The position numbers and the translations under genes were made by a program. From AG41 sp035943095 (GTDB lineage: Bacteria > Gemmatimonadota > Gemmatimonadetes > Gemmatimonadales > GWC2-71-9), in the NCBI GenBank assembly GCA_035943095.1, contig DASZCN010000148.1, positions 1 to 29,481 on the forward strand: a DNA stretch of 29,481 nucleotides. Reading direction: 5' to 3'. Of this stretch, positions 22,051 through 29,481 are shown piece after piece. The notes beneath the pieces are model-generated. The model made no database searches, had not been told where the DNA came from, and worked only from the letters and a program-made list of their open reading frames with translations. How positions within the stretch are numbered: position 1 is the stretch's first letter; each line of letters opens with the position of its first letter.

Positions 22051-24312
22051 TCAGCGGGCATCGGCGGCTGCCAATCGTTCGATCGGCTGCACGATGCGCA
22101 CGCCGGCGCGCGCCGCGGGATCCCCGCTCGTCTTGGCGGCGGCGAGGACCTGGTCGTCGGAGGGCGGGTTGCCGTCGACTCGCCAGAGCCAGAGGTAGCG
22201 CCCTTCGGTTAAGGGCAGCGTCACGGCCCAAACGTCTCCCTCGCGCGTGGCGGGGATGGGCTTGGACGCGACGTTTCCCGCGAGCTCCACGGTCTTCGCG
22301 TCCGGGGCGCGCAGCGTAAATCGAACGCGCTCGCCCCAGTGGCGGCGGAGCAGGAAATGATGGTCGGGGTCGACCCGCACCGCCGACACGGGGCCGAGCT
22401 CACCGAGGTCTGCGGTGTCGGCCCGTGACGTGAGGTGCACCGCCCGGCGCACGGGTCCGGTCCCGGTCCGGAGCTCGACCTCGAGTGGCAAGTCGAAGTC
22501 GGCGCTCGGCTGTGCCTGCGTGACGATCAGGCGCCGGCCTTCGACACGGGCGTCGACGTCGGGGATGTACTTCTCGGTGAGCCAGGGCATGATGAACGGC
22601 GTCATGTCGCGTCCGGCCGCCCGCGACATGTCCGCGATGAGCTCCCGATACCCATTAGGCCCACTGCCGGCGCGCGCGACGAACGCGCGCATCGCCTGGT
22701 TGAACACCGAGTCGCCGAGCACGTACTCGAGCTCGTGGAGAATCCACGAGCCCTTGTCGTAATGGATCCGCCCGTTGTCGGGGTTGCCGAGGAGGCTCTG
22801 GCGACCCTCGAATCCGCCGAGGAATCCGGCGCGGTCGAGGCCCGTGATATACGCCGTCCGGAGCTTCTCCCAGAGGGCGTGCTCGGCGGCGGCTCCGTAC
22901 ACATCGCCGAGGACGAGCCCTTCGCAGTAGGTGGCCCACCCCTCCTGAAGGAAATTGGCAGCGAACCCTGTGGAGTTCATCGTCCAGGCGTGGGCCACTT
23001 CGTGCGCGTACCCGTACGACGGTCCGACCACGGGCTCGTCGAGCATCGTCGCCTGGTCGCCGGCGATGACCGCGTTGTTCATGCGAACGGCAAACCCCGA
23101 GTGCCCGAGCACGCGATCCTCGACCACCGCGAGGTAGTGCGTCGGAAGCTGCGGCTCGCCGAAGCGCGGCACCAACACGTGGTAGACACGCACGGCGACG
23201 GTGGCCAGGCTGTCGTGGGAGAAGTGGAACTCAGGGGTCAGGAACGTCTCGAACCGGACGGCTTCGCCCGGGAGGGTGCTCGTCATGGGGTGCCAGTCGC
23301 GATCGTAGATCAGCGCGAGCAGGAACTGCGGATATTGACTTTCGCCGTGCACGATACGTTGCCCATCTTGGACGGTGTCGGTCTGCGGCACCGTGGTGGT
23401 CAGGCGATACGCGGCGGGGAGCGTGACCGTGACCGATAGGGAGGCGAAATCGTTGGGGCTGTCGTAGCCGAAAAACGGATGCCAGACGTCTGAGTTGTCG
23501 AGTGAGCCATACGCCGGCGCGGTGTCGGCCGCCGCGTTGGGTTTGAAGACCCCGGCCGAATCCGGCGCGCGCTCGTCAGGGATCGAGTAGCGGAGCTCGA
23601 GCTCCGAGCGGCGCGGTGGTCCCTGCTGCCGCGCGTCGACCCATAGGACGCCGCCGCCGAACGCGTAGCGCGCCGGGCGGCCGTCGAGCCGCACCGAGGC
23701 GAGCGCCGTGGCGTTGTTCAAGCGGAGGGCGAGTCCGTAGGGACCCCCGACACTCACCCTGAGCGTATCGACGAAATCGCTGCCCCGCCCGGGCGAGAGA
23801 GCGACGTGCAGGTTCTGAGCGTGAATGATGTTGAGCGAGTCCAACGGGATCTGGTGTGCGAGCAGCCACGAGCCTTGGGAGCGCGTCGCCAGGTACAGCC
23901 CGGAGAACCGGCGCACGGCGTTCGTCTCGTCGGAGCCGGTCTTCAGCCCCTTGCCCTTGCCCGAGTGGAGCGTCCCGGTGAGTAGGAGGACCGCCCGGTC
24001 CGCATTCGCCCACAGCACGCGTGTGAGGCCGATCGTCCGGGTCTCCTTCCGTCGCTCGGCCGCCTCGAGCACGGCACGCCCCAATGGATCCACATAGACG
24101 CTGTCGAAGGCATCGGCGGTCCCCGACACGAAGCGTCCCATAACGAGTCTCGCCAAGGAGTCCGGGCTCGGTGCGCCGAGCAGCGCGCGGTCCGGAACGG
24201 CGCTGGGGGCGGGGGCGGGGGCGGGCGTCTGGGCAAGCCCGGGAGTGCCGGCGAGCGCGAGGGCGCACAGGACCAGACGCGTGGAAGCCATCACCATGAG
24301 GGAGCGGCGCAT
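22051..24312 (-). CDS. Exported M1-like (gluzincin) metallopeptidase with C-terminal early-set domain
   Basis: This 753-residue protein has a signal peptide (about 1-28) then an Ala-Pro linker. An N-terminal beta-rich region (about 150-350) resembles the M1 N-domain. The catalytic site is HEVAH at 437-441 with a downstream Glu457 in LQEGWATY, giving two His zinc ligands, the general base Glu and the third ligand. Fifteen residues separate HExxH from the Glu, where M1 enzymes have 18. The usual GAMEN segment is replaced by something like SGFAVRMNNA. The C-terminus (about 665-735, FTLRAPDAKTVELAGN, then YLWLWRVDG) looks like a CBM48/AMPK-beta-type early-set domain. It should be a periplasmic aminopeptidase-like enzyme. 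AGGA precedes the ATG; 10 bp separate it from the upstream paralogue gene. Confidence 0.82.
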   Translation of the reverse strand: MRRSLMVMASTRLVLCALALAGTPGLAQTPAPAPAPSAVPDRALLGAPSPDSLARLVMGRFVSGTADAFDSVYVDPLGRAVLEAAERRKETRTIGLTRVLWANADRAVLLLTGTLHSGKGKGLKTGSDETNAVRRFSGLYLATRSQGSWLLAHQIPLDSLNIIHAQNLHVALSPGRGSDFVDTLRVSVGGPYGLALRLNNATALASVRLDGRPARYAFGGGVLWVDARQQGPPRRSELELRYSIPDERAPDSAGVFKPNAAADTAPAYGSLDNSDVWHPFFGYDSPNDFASLSVTVTLPAAYRLTTTVPQTDTVQDGQRIVHGESQYPQFLLALIYDRDWHPMTSTLPGEAVRFETFLTPEFHFSHDSLATVAVRVYHVLVPRFGEPQLPTHYLAVVEDRVLGHSGFAVRMNNAVIAGDQATMLDEPVVGPSYGYAHEVAHAWTMNSTGFAANFLQEGWATYCEGLVLGDVYGAAAEHALWEKLRTAYITGLDRAGFLGGFEGRQSLLGNPDNGRIHYDKGSWILHELEYVLGDSVFNQAMRAFVARAGSGPNGYRELIADMSRAAGRDMTPFIMPWLTEKYIPDVDARVEGRRLIVTQAQPSADFDLPLEVELRTGTGPVRRAVHLTSRADTADLGELGPVSAVRVDPDHHFLLRRHWGERVRFTLRAPDAKTVELAGNVASKPIPATREGDVWAVTLPLTEGRYLWLWRVDGNPPSDDQVLAAAKTSGDPAARAGVRIVQPIERLAAADAR

Positions 24313-24322
24313 CGTCGCGGTC

Positions 24323-25072
24323 CTAATGCGCGTGGGCAGGAAGCTCGTACGCCACTCTACCCGTGGCGTCGAGAAATTGCAACGTGGGTGTGCCGAGCGA
24401 GTCGACGCGGAGCAGGAGACGCGTGCGGCCCATCGGGTCGTTCAACCGCACCGTCGCCGCCTTCTCCGCTCCCTTGCCGATCAGAATACGCGGCGCCGGG
24501 TTCAGTCCGCTGTCCGCCGCGAACTTGCGTATCGCCCGCATCGCGCTGTCCCGTTGCGGCCCCTCAGGTAGCTTCTGCGCCTTCATCGCCTCGTCGAGCA
24601 ATGAGCCGAAGGGCTTATCGGGGCGGTCGATCACGCGCAGGCCGGCCCACTGGGTGCTCGTAGGGCCTCCTTCGTAGGAGAGCTGGACTGTCTGGTCCTG
24701 GCGCCATTGGTCCATCGTCAGGGAGGCGCCGGCGTCGTAGCCGTTGCCCACCGTTCTGCCGCTCCAGATCAAGCCGCCGTCTTCGTCACCGAGGTCATTG
24801 AAGAAGATGAGGCCGGCCGGTCTGGCGCCGCTACGGAGCGGATAGGCCTTGCCATCGATGACCGGATCCGGGAAGAGGGTTTGGTTGGAGATGGCGAGGC
24901 GGACCACGCCGGTCGGCTCCACGATGTTGACGCGCCCGACATCGATGACGTCGAAGCTCGCGTGCCTCGGACCTCGACTGAAGGCGGCGACGGCAACGAT
25001 GGCCAGGCCGCACATGAAGGCGGCGTTGAGCCACCGGAGACGGCGGATTTCGCGCTGCAGAGCCTGATCCAT
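24323..25072 (-). CDS. Membrane-anchored protein of unknown function, paralogue of 21237-21998
   Basis: This 249-residue protein starts MDQALQREIRRLRWLNAAFM, so a short cytoplasmic helix leads into one membrane helix (about 15-32). The periplasmic part repeats the paralogue's blocks: GRVNIVEPTGVVRLAISN, GLIFFNDLGDEDGGLIWSG, a WRQDQTVQLSY strand, LPEGPQRDSAM and RLNDPMGRTRLLLRVDSLG. It is first in the minus-strand operon, divergent from susC. Function is unknown. Its position next to a peptidase and an esterase suggests a scaffold or a binding protein for their substrate. The ATG has a GAGG about 10 bp upstream. Confidence 0.75.
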   Translation of the reverse strand: MDQALQREIRRLRWLNAAFMCGLAIVAVAAFSRGPRHASFDVIDVGRVNIVEPTGVVRLAISNQTLFPDPVIDGKAYPLRSGARPAGLIFFNDLGDEDGGLIWSGRTVGNGYDAGASLTMDQWRQDQTVQLSYEGGPTSTQWAGLRVIDRPDKPFGSLLDEAMKAQKLPEGPQRDSAMRAIRKFAADSGLNPAPRILIGKGAEKAATVRLNDPMGRTRLLLRVDSLGTPTLQFLDATGRVAYELPAHAH

Positions 25073-25148
25073 GATCGTCGTGCCTCGGCGGAGAGTCGGA
25101 GAGGACGTGCTGGCGGAACGGGCCCGGGCCGATATCTTCTCTTCTTAC

Positions 25149-25185
25149 AATTTGTCCGGACCAATAGTAATTTGTCCGTATCAAT
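25149..25185. promoter_or_regulatory. Tandem 17-bp motif in the divergent promoter region
   Basis: AATTTGTCCGGACCAAT at 25149-25165 and AATTTGTCCGTATCAAT at 25169-25185 match at 15 of 17 positions with a 20-bp period, about two helical turns. They are the most AT-rich part of the 158-bp gap between the minus-strand operon and susC. Tandem sites two turns apart on one face are typical of activator or repressor binding, and the TTGTCC cores could also serve as -35 elements. Which direction they serve cannot be told. Confidence 0.5.
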
Positions 25186-25230
25186 CGAGGAAGACCCGCC
25201 GGGCGCCCACTTCTCACGCGAGGAACAACC

Positions 25231-28200
25231 ATGGCCTTCCGCATAGGGCTCGCAGCGACGCTGTTGGCGGGCGGCACGCTCCTCGGAGCGTCCCTCCACG
25301 CGCAGGAGCTCGCCACCATCAGGGGAAAGGTGACTAACGCGCGAACCGGCGAGCCGCTCGCGGTGGTGAGCGTGCAGGTGCAGGGCACCGAGCTCCGCGC
25401 TTTGACTGGCGAGGACGGCACGTATCGGCTCACCCGCGTCCCGCCCGGCCCCCGCGTCCTCACGGCACGCCGCATCGGCTTCACGCCCAGCACCGCGACG
25501 GTGACCGTGCAGGCTGGCGAAACCGCCACACTGGATTTGACGCTGAATGCGAGCGCCACGGAGCTACAGGCCGTGGTCGTGACCGGTACGGCTGGCAACC
25601 AGACACGCGTCGCCCAGGGCGCGGTGGTCTCGACCATTGACGTAGCCGACATCACCACCAAGGCGCCGGTGGCGAATGTGACTGACCTGCTGCAGGGCCG
25701 GGTGGCCGGTGTCAGCGTGCAGAATGGGGCGGGCACCGTGGGCGCCGCGCCGCGCATCAACATTCGCGGCGCCACGTCGATCTCGCTGTCCAGCGAGCCA
25801 CTCGTCTTCATCGACGGCGTGCGCGTGTCCAGCGGCGCGCGCAAGGATGTCGGCAACTACCACGATCTCGAAGGCCTGGGTGGTCAGACCCTCACCGCGC
25901 TGAACGACCTCGATCCCAACGACATCGAGAGCATCGAGATCGTGAAGGGGCCCGCGGCCGCGACCCTGTACGGCGCCGACGCCTCGGCGGGCGTGATCCA
26001 GATCATCACGAAGAAGGGACACGCGGGCGTGCGGCCGTTCCGACAGATGATCACCACGGAATGGAACCAAGTGCAGCCTAACTTCACACCCCTCGCGGTG
26101 TACGGCACTTGCGCCGCGGGCGACACCGTGCCCGGCGGTCCCGCGCTGTGTGCGGGCCAGCACCCGGGGACCGTCATCTCGGATAATCCATTGGAGCGCG
26201 GCGGCGTGTACCACAACGGCGACCTGCAGTCCCTCAACTACAGCGGAGAAGGGGGCGGTGACAGTTACGGGTACTTCGTGTCCGCGAGCGTGAGCAACGA
26301 GCACGGCACGGCGCCCAACAACAGCTACTACCGCCGCACGGCGCGCTCGGGCGCCAACTGGATCGTGAACCCGAAATTGAGCGTCGACGCGAATCTGGGC
26401 GTGAGCTACAACGACTACAAGATCCCTGAAAGCGACGATGCCACCTACGGCTACATGGCGCAGGGTGAGTTTCTGTCGAGTCCGTTCGCGGTGACACTGG
26501 GCCCGAATGGACAGCGCCAGGGCGGCATCTCCACACCCGTCGTCGGGCTCGCATCGATCCTGCACCAGATCACCTCGACGCGCTTCACGCCCTCGGCGCA
26601 GATCCATTACAATCCGTTCCCGTGGCTCACCAACCGCCTCACGATCGGCGGCGACTTCTCTTCCACCCACGGGTTCACGTTCTTCCCGACGAACACGCAG
26701 AACTGGTTCAGCGGGGACCAGGCGAACGGCTACGTGGAGGACGTGCAGCATCCGATCACCATCCTCACCCTCGACTACCTCGGCAACATTCACCGGACGT
26801 TTGGCTCCGACGGACACATCGCCTCGGACTTTTCCTTCGGCAGCCAGTGGATCAACTCGACCGACCACTATCTGGCCGGAGTGGGGATCGGGCTGGCGGC
26901 CAACTCGTCGAATCTCGTGTCCTCGGCGGCGGCCACTGAGTCGCATCAGAACTTCGCCCAGACGAAGTCGCTCGGTCTGCTGGCGCAGGAAGGCTTGAGC
27001 TTTGGCCAGACGTTGTTCTTGCAGGTCGGCGCCCGCATCGATCGCAACTCGGCGTTTGGCACGACGTACGGTGCGCTTTTCCTGCCGAAGGCCAGCGTGT
27101 CGTACGTGATATCGCAGCAGCCGTTCTGGTCAAAGGTCGCGTCGGTGGTGTCGACGCTGCGTCTGCGGGCCGCGTATGGCGAAACCGGACGCTCGCCGAC
27201 GCCGGGCGCGTCGCTCCGCACCTACGCGCCGTTTACCTACGTGACGCCGACGGGCGGCGTGGGAGAGGGTGTAGTGCAAGCGAGCCCGGGGAATCCGAAC
27301 CTCAAGCCTGAGCGCGGCACCGAGTTCGAAGCCGGGTTTGACGCGGGGTTCCTGCACGAGCGCGTCGGACTCGAGTTCACCTACTTCGACAAGCGCACGT
27401 CCGATCTGCTGCTGCAGCAGCCGCTGGCTCCATCATTGGCGTACACAATCAATCCGTTCGTCAACGTCGGCAAGGTGGACAACCGCGGCATCGAGATGCT
27501 GGTGCGCGCCACGCCCGTGGACCGCAAAACCGTGACGTGGGACGTGGCGTTCACGGCAAACACGCTGAGGAACAAGCTGGTCAGCCTCGGCAGCGTCGTC
27601 ATCCCCAACCAGGCCGAAGTCAGCCCGGACCTGACCTTCCGGTATACGCCGGGACAGCCGCTCGCCGGGTGGTACTCGAGCCAGGTCGTCAGCGTCGACA
27701 CGGTCGCCGGATTCGCGACGGTCACGAACACGCCGGTCTTCGCGGGTCCGCAGTGGCCCACTTTCCAAGCGAATCTGAGCAACACCGTCACGCTGGCCCA
27801 TAACCTGAAACTGTACGCGCTGCTCTCCGGCCAGTCGGGCGGGAAGATCTTCAACGTCACGTCGCTGATCATGGACCTCTTCGGCATCAGCGCGGAGACG
27901 AACCTTCCCCCCGGCCAGGGCGGATACTCCAAGGCCGAGCGGATCCGGCGCCTGGGCCCGTGGCGGACGGAGAGTGGCACGCCGGTGGGCCTGGTGCTCG
28001 ACTCGTATCTGCAGCCCACCGACTTCCTGCGGCTCGCCGAGCTGTCGGCGACGTACACGGTCCCGGCGAGCGTCGCAGCGGCCCTCCACGCGTCCGGCGC
28101 GTCGATCACGCTGGCCGGAAAGAACCTGCACCTCTGGAAGAGCAGCAAGTACCAGCTCTGGGACCCCGGGGTCCTGTCCAACACCGCCAACGGGGCAACC

Positions 28201-28278
28201 GCCCAGTACGCCACGACCGAGGAGTTCACCGTACCCCAGCCGCGCAGCTTCGTGGTGCGGCTCACGCTTCAATACTAG
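25231..28278 (+). CDS. SusC/RagA-family TonB-linked outer membrane receptor
   Basis: This 1015-residue protein has a signal peptide (about 1-26, LLGASLHAQE), an N-terminal carboxypeptidase-regulatory-like domain (about 29-105, IRGKVTNARTGEPLAVVSVQ), a VVVTGTAG strand of the SusC signature type, a plug domain (about 120-270, with IRGATSISLSSEPLVFIDGV and the closing ATLYGADASAGVIQIITKKG), and a long barrel ending in an aromatic strand (FVVRLTLQY) as needed for outer membrane insertion. SusC-type receptors import oligosaccharides, peptides or other large solutes using TonB energy, with a SusD lipoprotein as lid. A susD-like gene follows after 10 bp. The neighbouring peptidase and esterase make a peptide or ester-bearing substrate more likely than a plain glycan; no glycoside hydrolase is present. 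Confidence 0.92.
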   Translation: MAFRIGLAATLLAGGTLLGASLHAQELATIRGKVTNARTGEPLAVVSVQVQGTELRALTGEDGTYRLTRVPPGPRVLTARRIGFTPSTATVTVQAGETATLDLTLNASATELQAVVVTGTAGNQTRVAQGAVVSTIDVADITTKAPVANVTDLLQGRVAGVSVQNGAGTVGAAPRINIRGATSISLSSEPLVFIDGVRVSSGARKDVGNYHDLEGLGGQTLTALNDLDPNDIESIEIVKGPAAATLYGADASAGVIQIITKKGHAGVRPFRQMITTEWNQVQPNFTPLAVYGTCAAGDTVPGGPALCAGQHPGTVISDNPLERGGVYHNGDLQSLNYSGEGGGDSYGYFVSASVSNEHGTAPNNSYYRRTARSGANWIVNPKLSVDANLGVSYNDYKIPESDDATYGYMAQGEFLSSPFAVTLGPNGQRQGGISTPVVGLASILHQITSTRFTPSAQIHYNPFPWLTNRLTIGGDFSSTHGFTFFPTNTQNWFSGDQANGYVEDVQHPITILTLDYLGNIHRTFGSDGHIASDFSFGSQWINSTDHYLAGVGIGLAANSSNLVSSAAATESHQNFAQTKSLGLLAQEGLSFGQTLFLQVGARIDRNSAFGTTYGALFLPKASVSYVISQQPFWSKVASVVSTLRLRAAYGETGRSPTPGASLRTYAPFTYVTPTGGVGEGVVQASPGNPNLKPERGTEFEAGFDAGFLHERVGLEFTYFDKRTSDLLLQQPLAPSLAYTINPFVNVGKVDNRGIEMLVRATPVDRKTVTWDVAFTANTLRNKLVSLGSVVIPNQAEVSPDLTFRYTPGQPLAGWYSSQVVSVDTVAGFATVTNTPVFAGPQWPTFQANLSNTVTLAHNLKLYALLSGQSGGKIFNVTSLIMDLFGISAETNLPPGQGGYSKAERIRRLGPWRTESGTPVGLVLDSYLQPTDFLRLAELSATYTVPASVAAALHASGASITLAGKNLHLWKSSKYQLWDPGVLSNTANGATAQYATTEEFTVPQPRSFVVRLTLQY

Positions 28279-28288
28279 AGACCCGACC

Positions 28289-29481
28289 ATGACCAACGAC
28301 CTTCGCTCCCTACGCGGACCGATGCTGGCGATGGTGGCGGCACTCGGCCTGGCCTCTTGCAACATGAACGTGTCGAATCCCTCGGTGATCGACGCGGGGG
28401 GGTTCGACCCGACCTCCGACGGCCAGACGCTGTCGCTGTCCGCGCAAACGAACTTCTTCATCGCCTTCCAGGGCGTCGCACTCTTCGGCGGACTCATCTC
28501 CGATGAGGTGTGGACCGGCGCCGTTCGCCTGCAGACCAACCGCCTGGCGAGCCGTACGTTCCTCGCTACGGATGACATCAACCCCGACTTCTTTGCGCCC
28601 TTGAGCTTGGCGGTTGCGGCGAACCGGAACGCGGTCACGGCGCTGGAGCGCGGCCCGAACGCGTCATCCGACGTGAACTTGGCGCGGGCGGAGATGAATC
28701 TCGGTTACGCGCTCGAGATCATGGCCGAGACGATGTGCGCCAGCGTCATTCAGGGGGGACCGCAGCTGAGCGATGCGCAGTTGCTCGACACGGCGATCAC
28801 CGCGCTGACCAAGGCGGTGAGCATCGGCACGGCGGCGGGTTCGGCGGCTGCGGACATCGTGGACCAATCGAAGGTCGGTCTGGCGCGCGCCTACCTGCAG
28901 GTGGGCGACTACACCAACGCGTCGCAGGCCGCGGGGCTCGTGCCGTCCGGCTTCGTCGCCAACGTCATCACCAGCGCGAATGCGAGCACGCTCGGCACGC
29001 TCGCCAACCAGATCTACCGGACGACGATCGAGGGGCAGCTCGTCGCGCCGAAGCTGTATCGCGTGGGCGATCCGCGCCTGCCGATCGACAGCACGCAGGT
29101 GGGCAGCACGCTCAACAATCTTCCGTACATCATTCAGACGAAATTCACGAGCAACTCCGATCCGATCCGCCTCGCCTCGGGACTCGAGGCGCAGTACATC
29201 GGTGCCGAAGCCACCCTGCACGGCACAGGCAGCACCACGGAGGCCCTCACGCTGATCGCCGCGCGACGCAGCGCCGGCGGCCAGCCGGCGTATGGCGGCG
29301 CCACGGACACGCTCTCCGTGATGAGCGAGCTCTTGAACCAGCGCGCCCGCGACTTCTGGATCGAGGGGAAGAAGCTCGGGGACCTGCGGCGCAATCCCTC
29401 CGTCCCGCTGCAGGCCGTATTGACCGACACCGTCGGGGCGCCGTTCTATACGTCCGTGGGCGGCGGCGTCTTCGGGAGCAC
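28289..29481 (+). CDS. SusD/RagB-like outer membrane lipoprotein, 3' end beyond the window
   Basis: ATG 28289 opens a frame that stays open to the right edge (397 codons), which the missing stop places outside the window. A lipoprotein signal ends LGLASC with the lipidated Cys at residue 24. The mature part is helical with TPR-like repeats (NLGYALEIMAETMC, then VGLARAYLQVGDYTNASQAA), and the C-terminal portion has the family signature NQRARDFWIEGKKLGDLRR, where SusD proteins have E-R-x-x-E-[FL]-x-x-E-G-x-R. The partner is the upstream SusC-like receptor, 10 bp away and surely cotranscribed; SusD sits on the cell surface and captures the substrate. Full family length is about 450-600 residues. 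Confidence 0.88.
   Translation, partial: MTNDLRSLRGPMLAMVAALGLASCNMNVSNPSVIDAGGFDPTSDGQTLSLSAQTNFFIAFQGVALFGGLISDEVWTGAVRLQTNRLASRTFLATDDINPDFFAPLSLAVAANRNAVTALERGPNASSDVNLARAEMNLGYALEIMAETMCASVIQGGPQLSDAQLLDTAITALTKAVSIGTAAGSAAADIVDQSKVGLARAYLQVGDYTNASQAAGLVPSGFVANVITSANASTLGTLANQIYRTTIEGQLVAPKLYRVGDPRLPIDSTQVGSTLNNLPYIIQTKFTSNSDPIRLASGLEAQYIGAEATLHGTGSTTEALTLIAARRSAGGQPAYGGATDTLSVMSELLNQRARDFWIEGKKLGDLRRNPSVPLQAVLTDTVGAPFYTSVGGGVFGS

Noticed and set aside
22435..23439. 334-codon plus frame antisense to the peptidase
   Set aside because: Shadow frame; the minus strand holds the HExxH site and a signal peptide.
27433..28638. 401-codon minus frame over the susC-susD junction
   Set aside because: It overlaps two clear genes, contains the antisense of their motifs and shows no protein-like pattern.
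1..29481. tRNA, rRNA, CRISPR array, transposase or phage integrase
   Set aside because: None seen: no regularly spaced repeat array, no rRNA-like conserved stretch, no DDE or recombinase motif in any reading frame examined. The only long repeat is the pair at 9298 and 19156.

Overview
The window is GC-rich (about two thirds G+C by eye) and comes from a Gram-negative bacterium with an outer membrane: it encodes a SusC/RagA-type TonB-linked receptor, a SusD-like lipoprotein, the remnant of an OprB-type porin and many exported enzymes. SusC/SusD proteins in so GC-rich a genome, together with propeller-type sensor kinases and multihaem cytochromes, fit Gemmatimonadota or a similar soil lineage better than classical low-GC Bacteroidota. 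That placement is inference; no rRNA or marker gene is present.

Region 1 (1-7340) alternates intact genes with gene debris. Intact: the 5' end of a ribbon-helix-helix regulator beside a perfect 16-bp palindrome, a membrane-anchored tetrahaem cytochrome c, an AI-2E-family transporter, a PAP2 phosphatase, a small partner protein of a nucleotidyltransferase, and a four-helix membrane protein. Between them lie truncated or frameshifted pieces of a DtxR/MntR regulator, an OprB porin, a WYL regulator, a phosphodiesterase/alkaline phosphatase-type enzyme, two nucleotidyltransferases and a RibD/DHFR-like reductase. Several pieces are joined at abrupt points, some head-on, which suggests repeated deletion and rejoining.

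Region 2 (7337-19474) starts with a GAF-PAS-kinase-receiver hybrid kinase. The last ~110 coding bases of this gene plus ~150 bases downstream recur at 19156-19474 in direct orientation with about 95% identity. The two copies exactly bracket a 9.6-kb block. On the minus strand the block carries a propeller sensor kinase, a single-receiver protein, a FixJ-type regulator and a DUF302 protein. On the plus strand it carries a run of three alpha/beta hydrolases, two cupins and a small exported protein (probably DUF6130). The block looks like one module, a phosphorelay divergent from a small-molecule hydrolase cluster, that entered or was duplicated at this site by recombination.

Region 3 (19525-29481) is compact and intact. 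A minus-strand four-gene operon encodes two paralogous membrane-anchored proteins of unknown function flanking an HExxH metallopeptidase, followed by an exported esterase-like protein. It is divergent from a susC-susD pair across 158 bp that hold two 17-bp tandem motifs. The likely job is binding, uptake and hydrolysis of a peptide or ester-containing substrate in the envelope; the substrate cannot be read from the sequence. The susD-like gene runs off the right edge.
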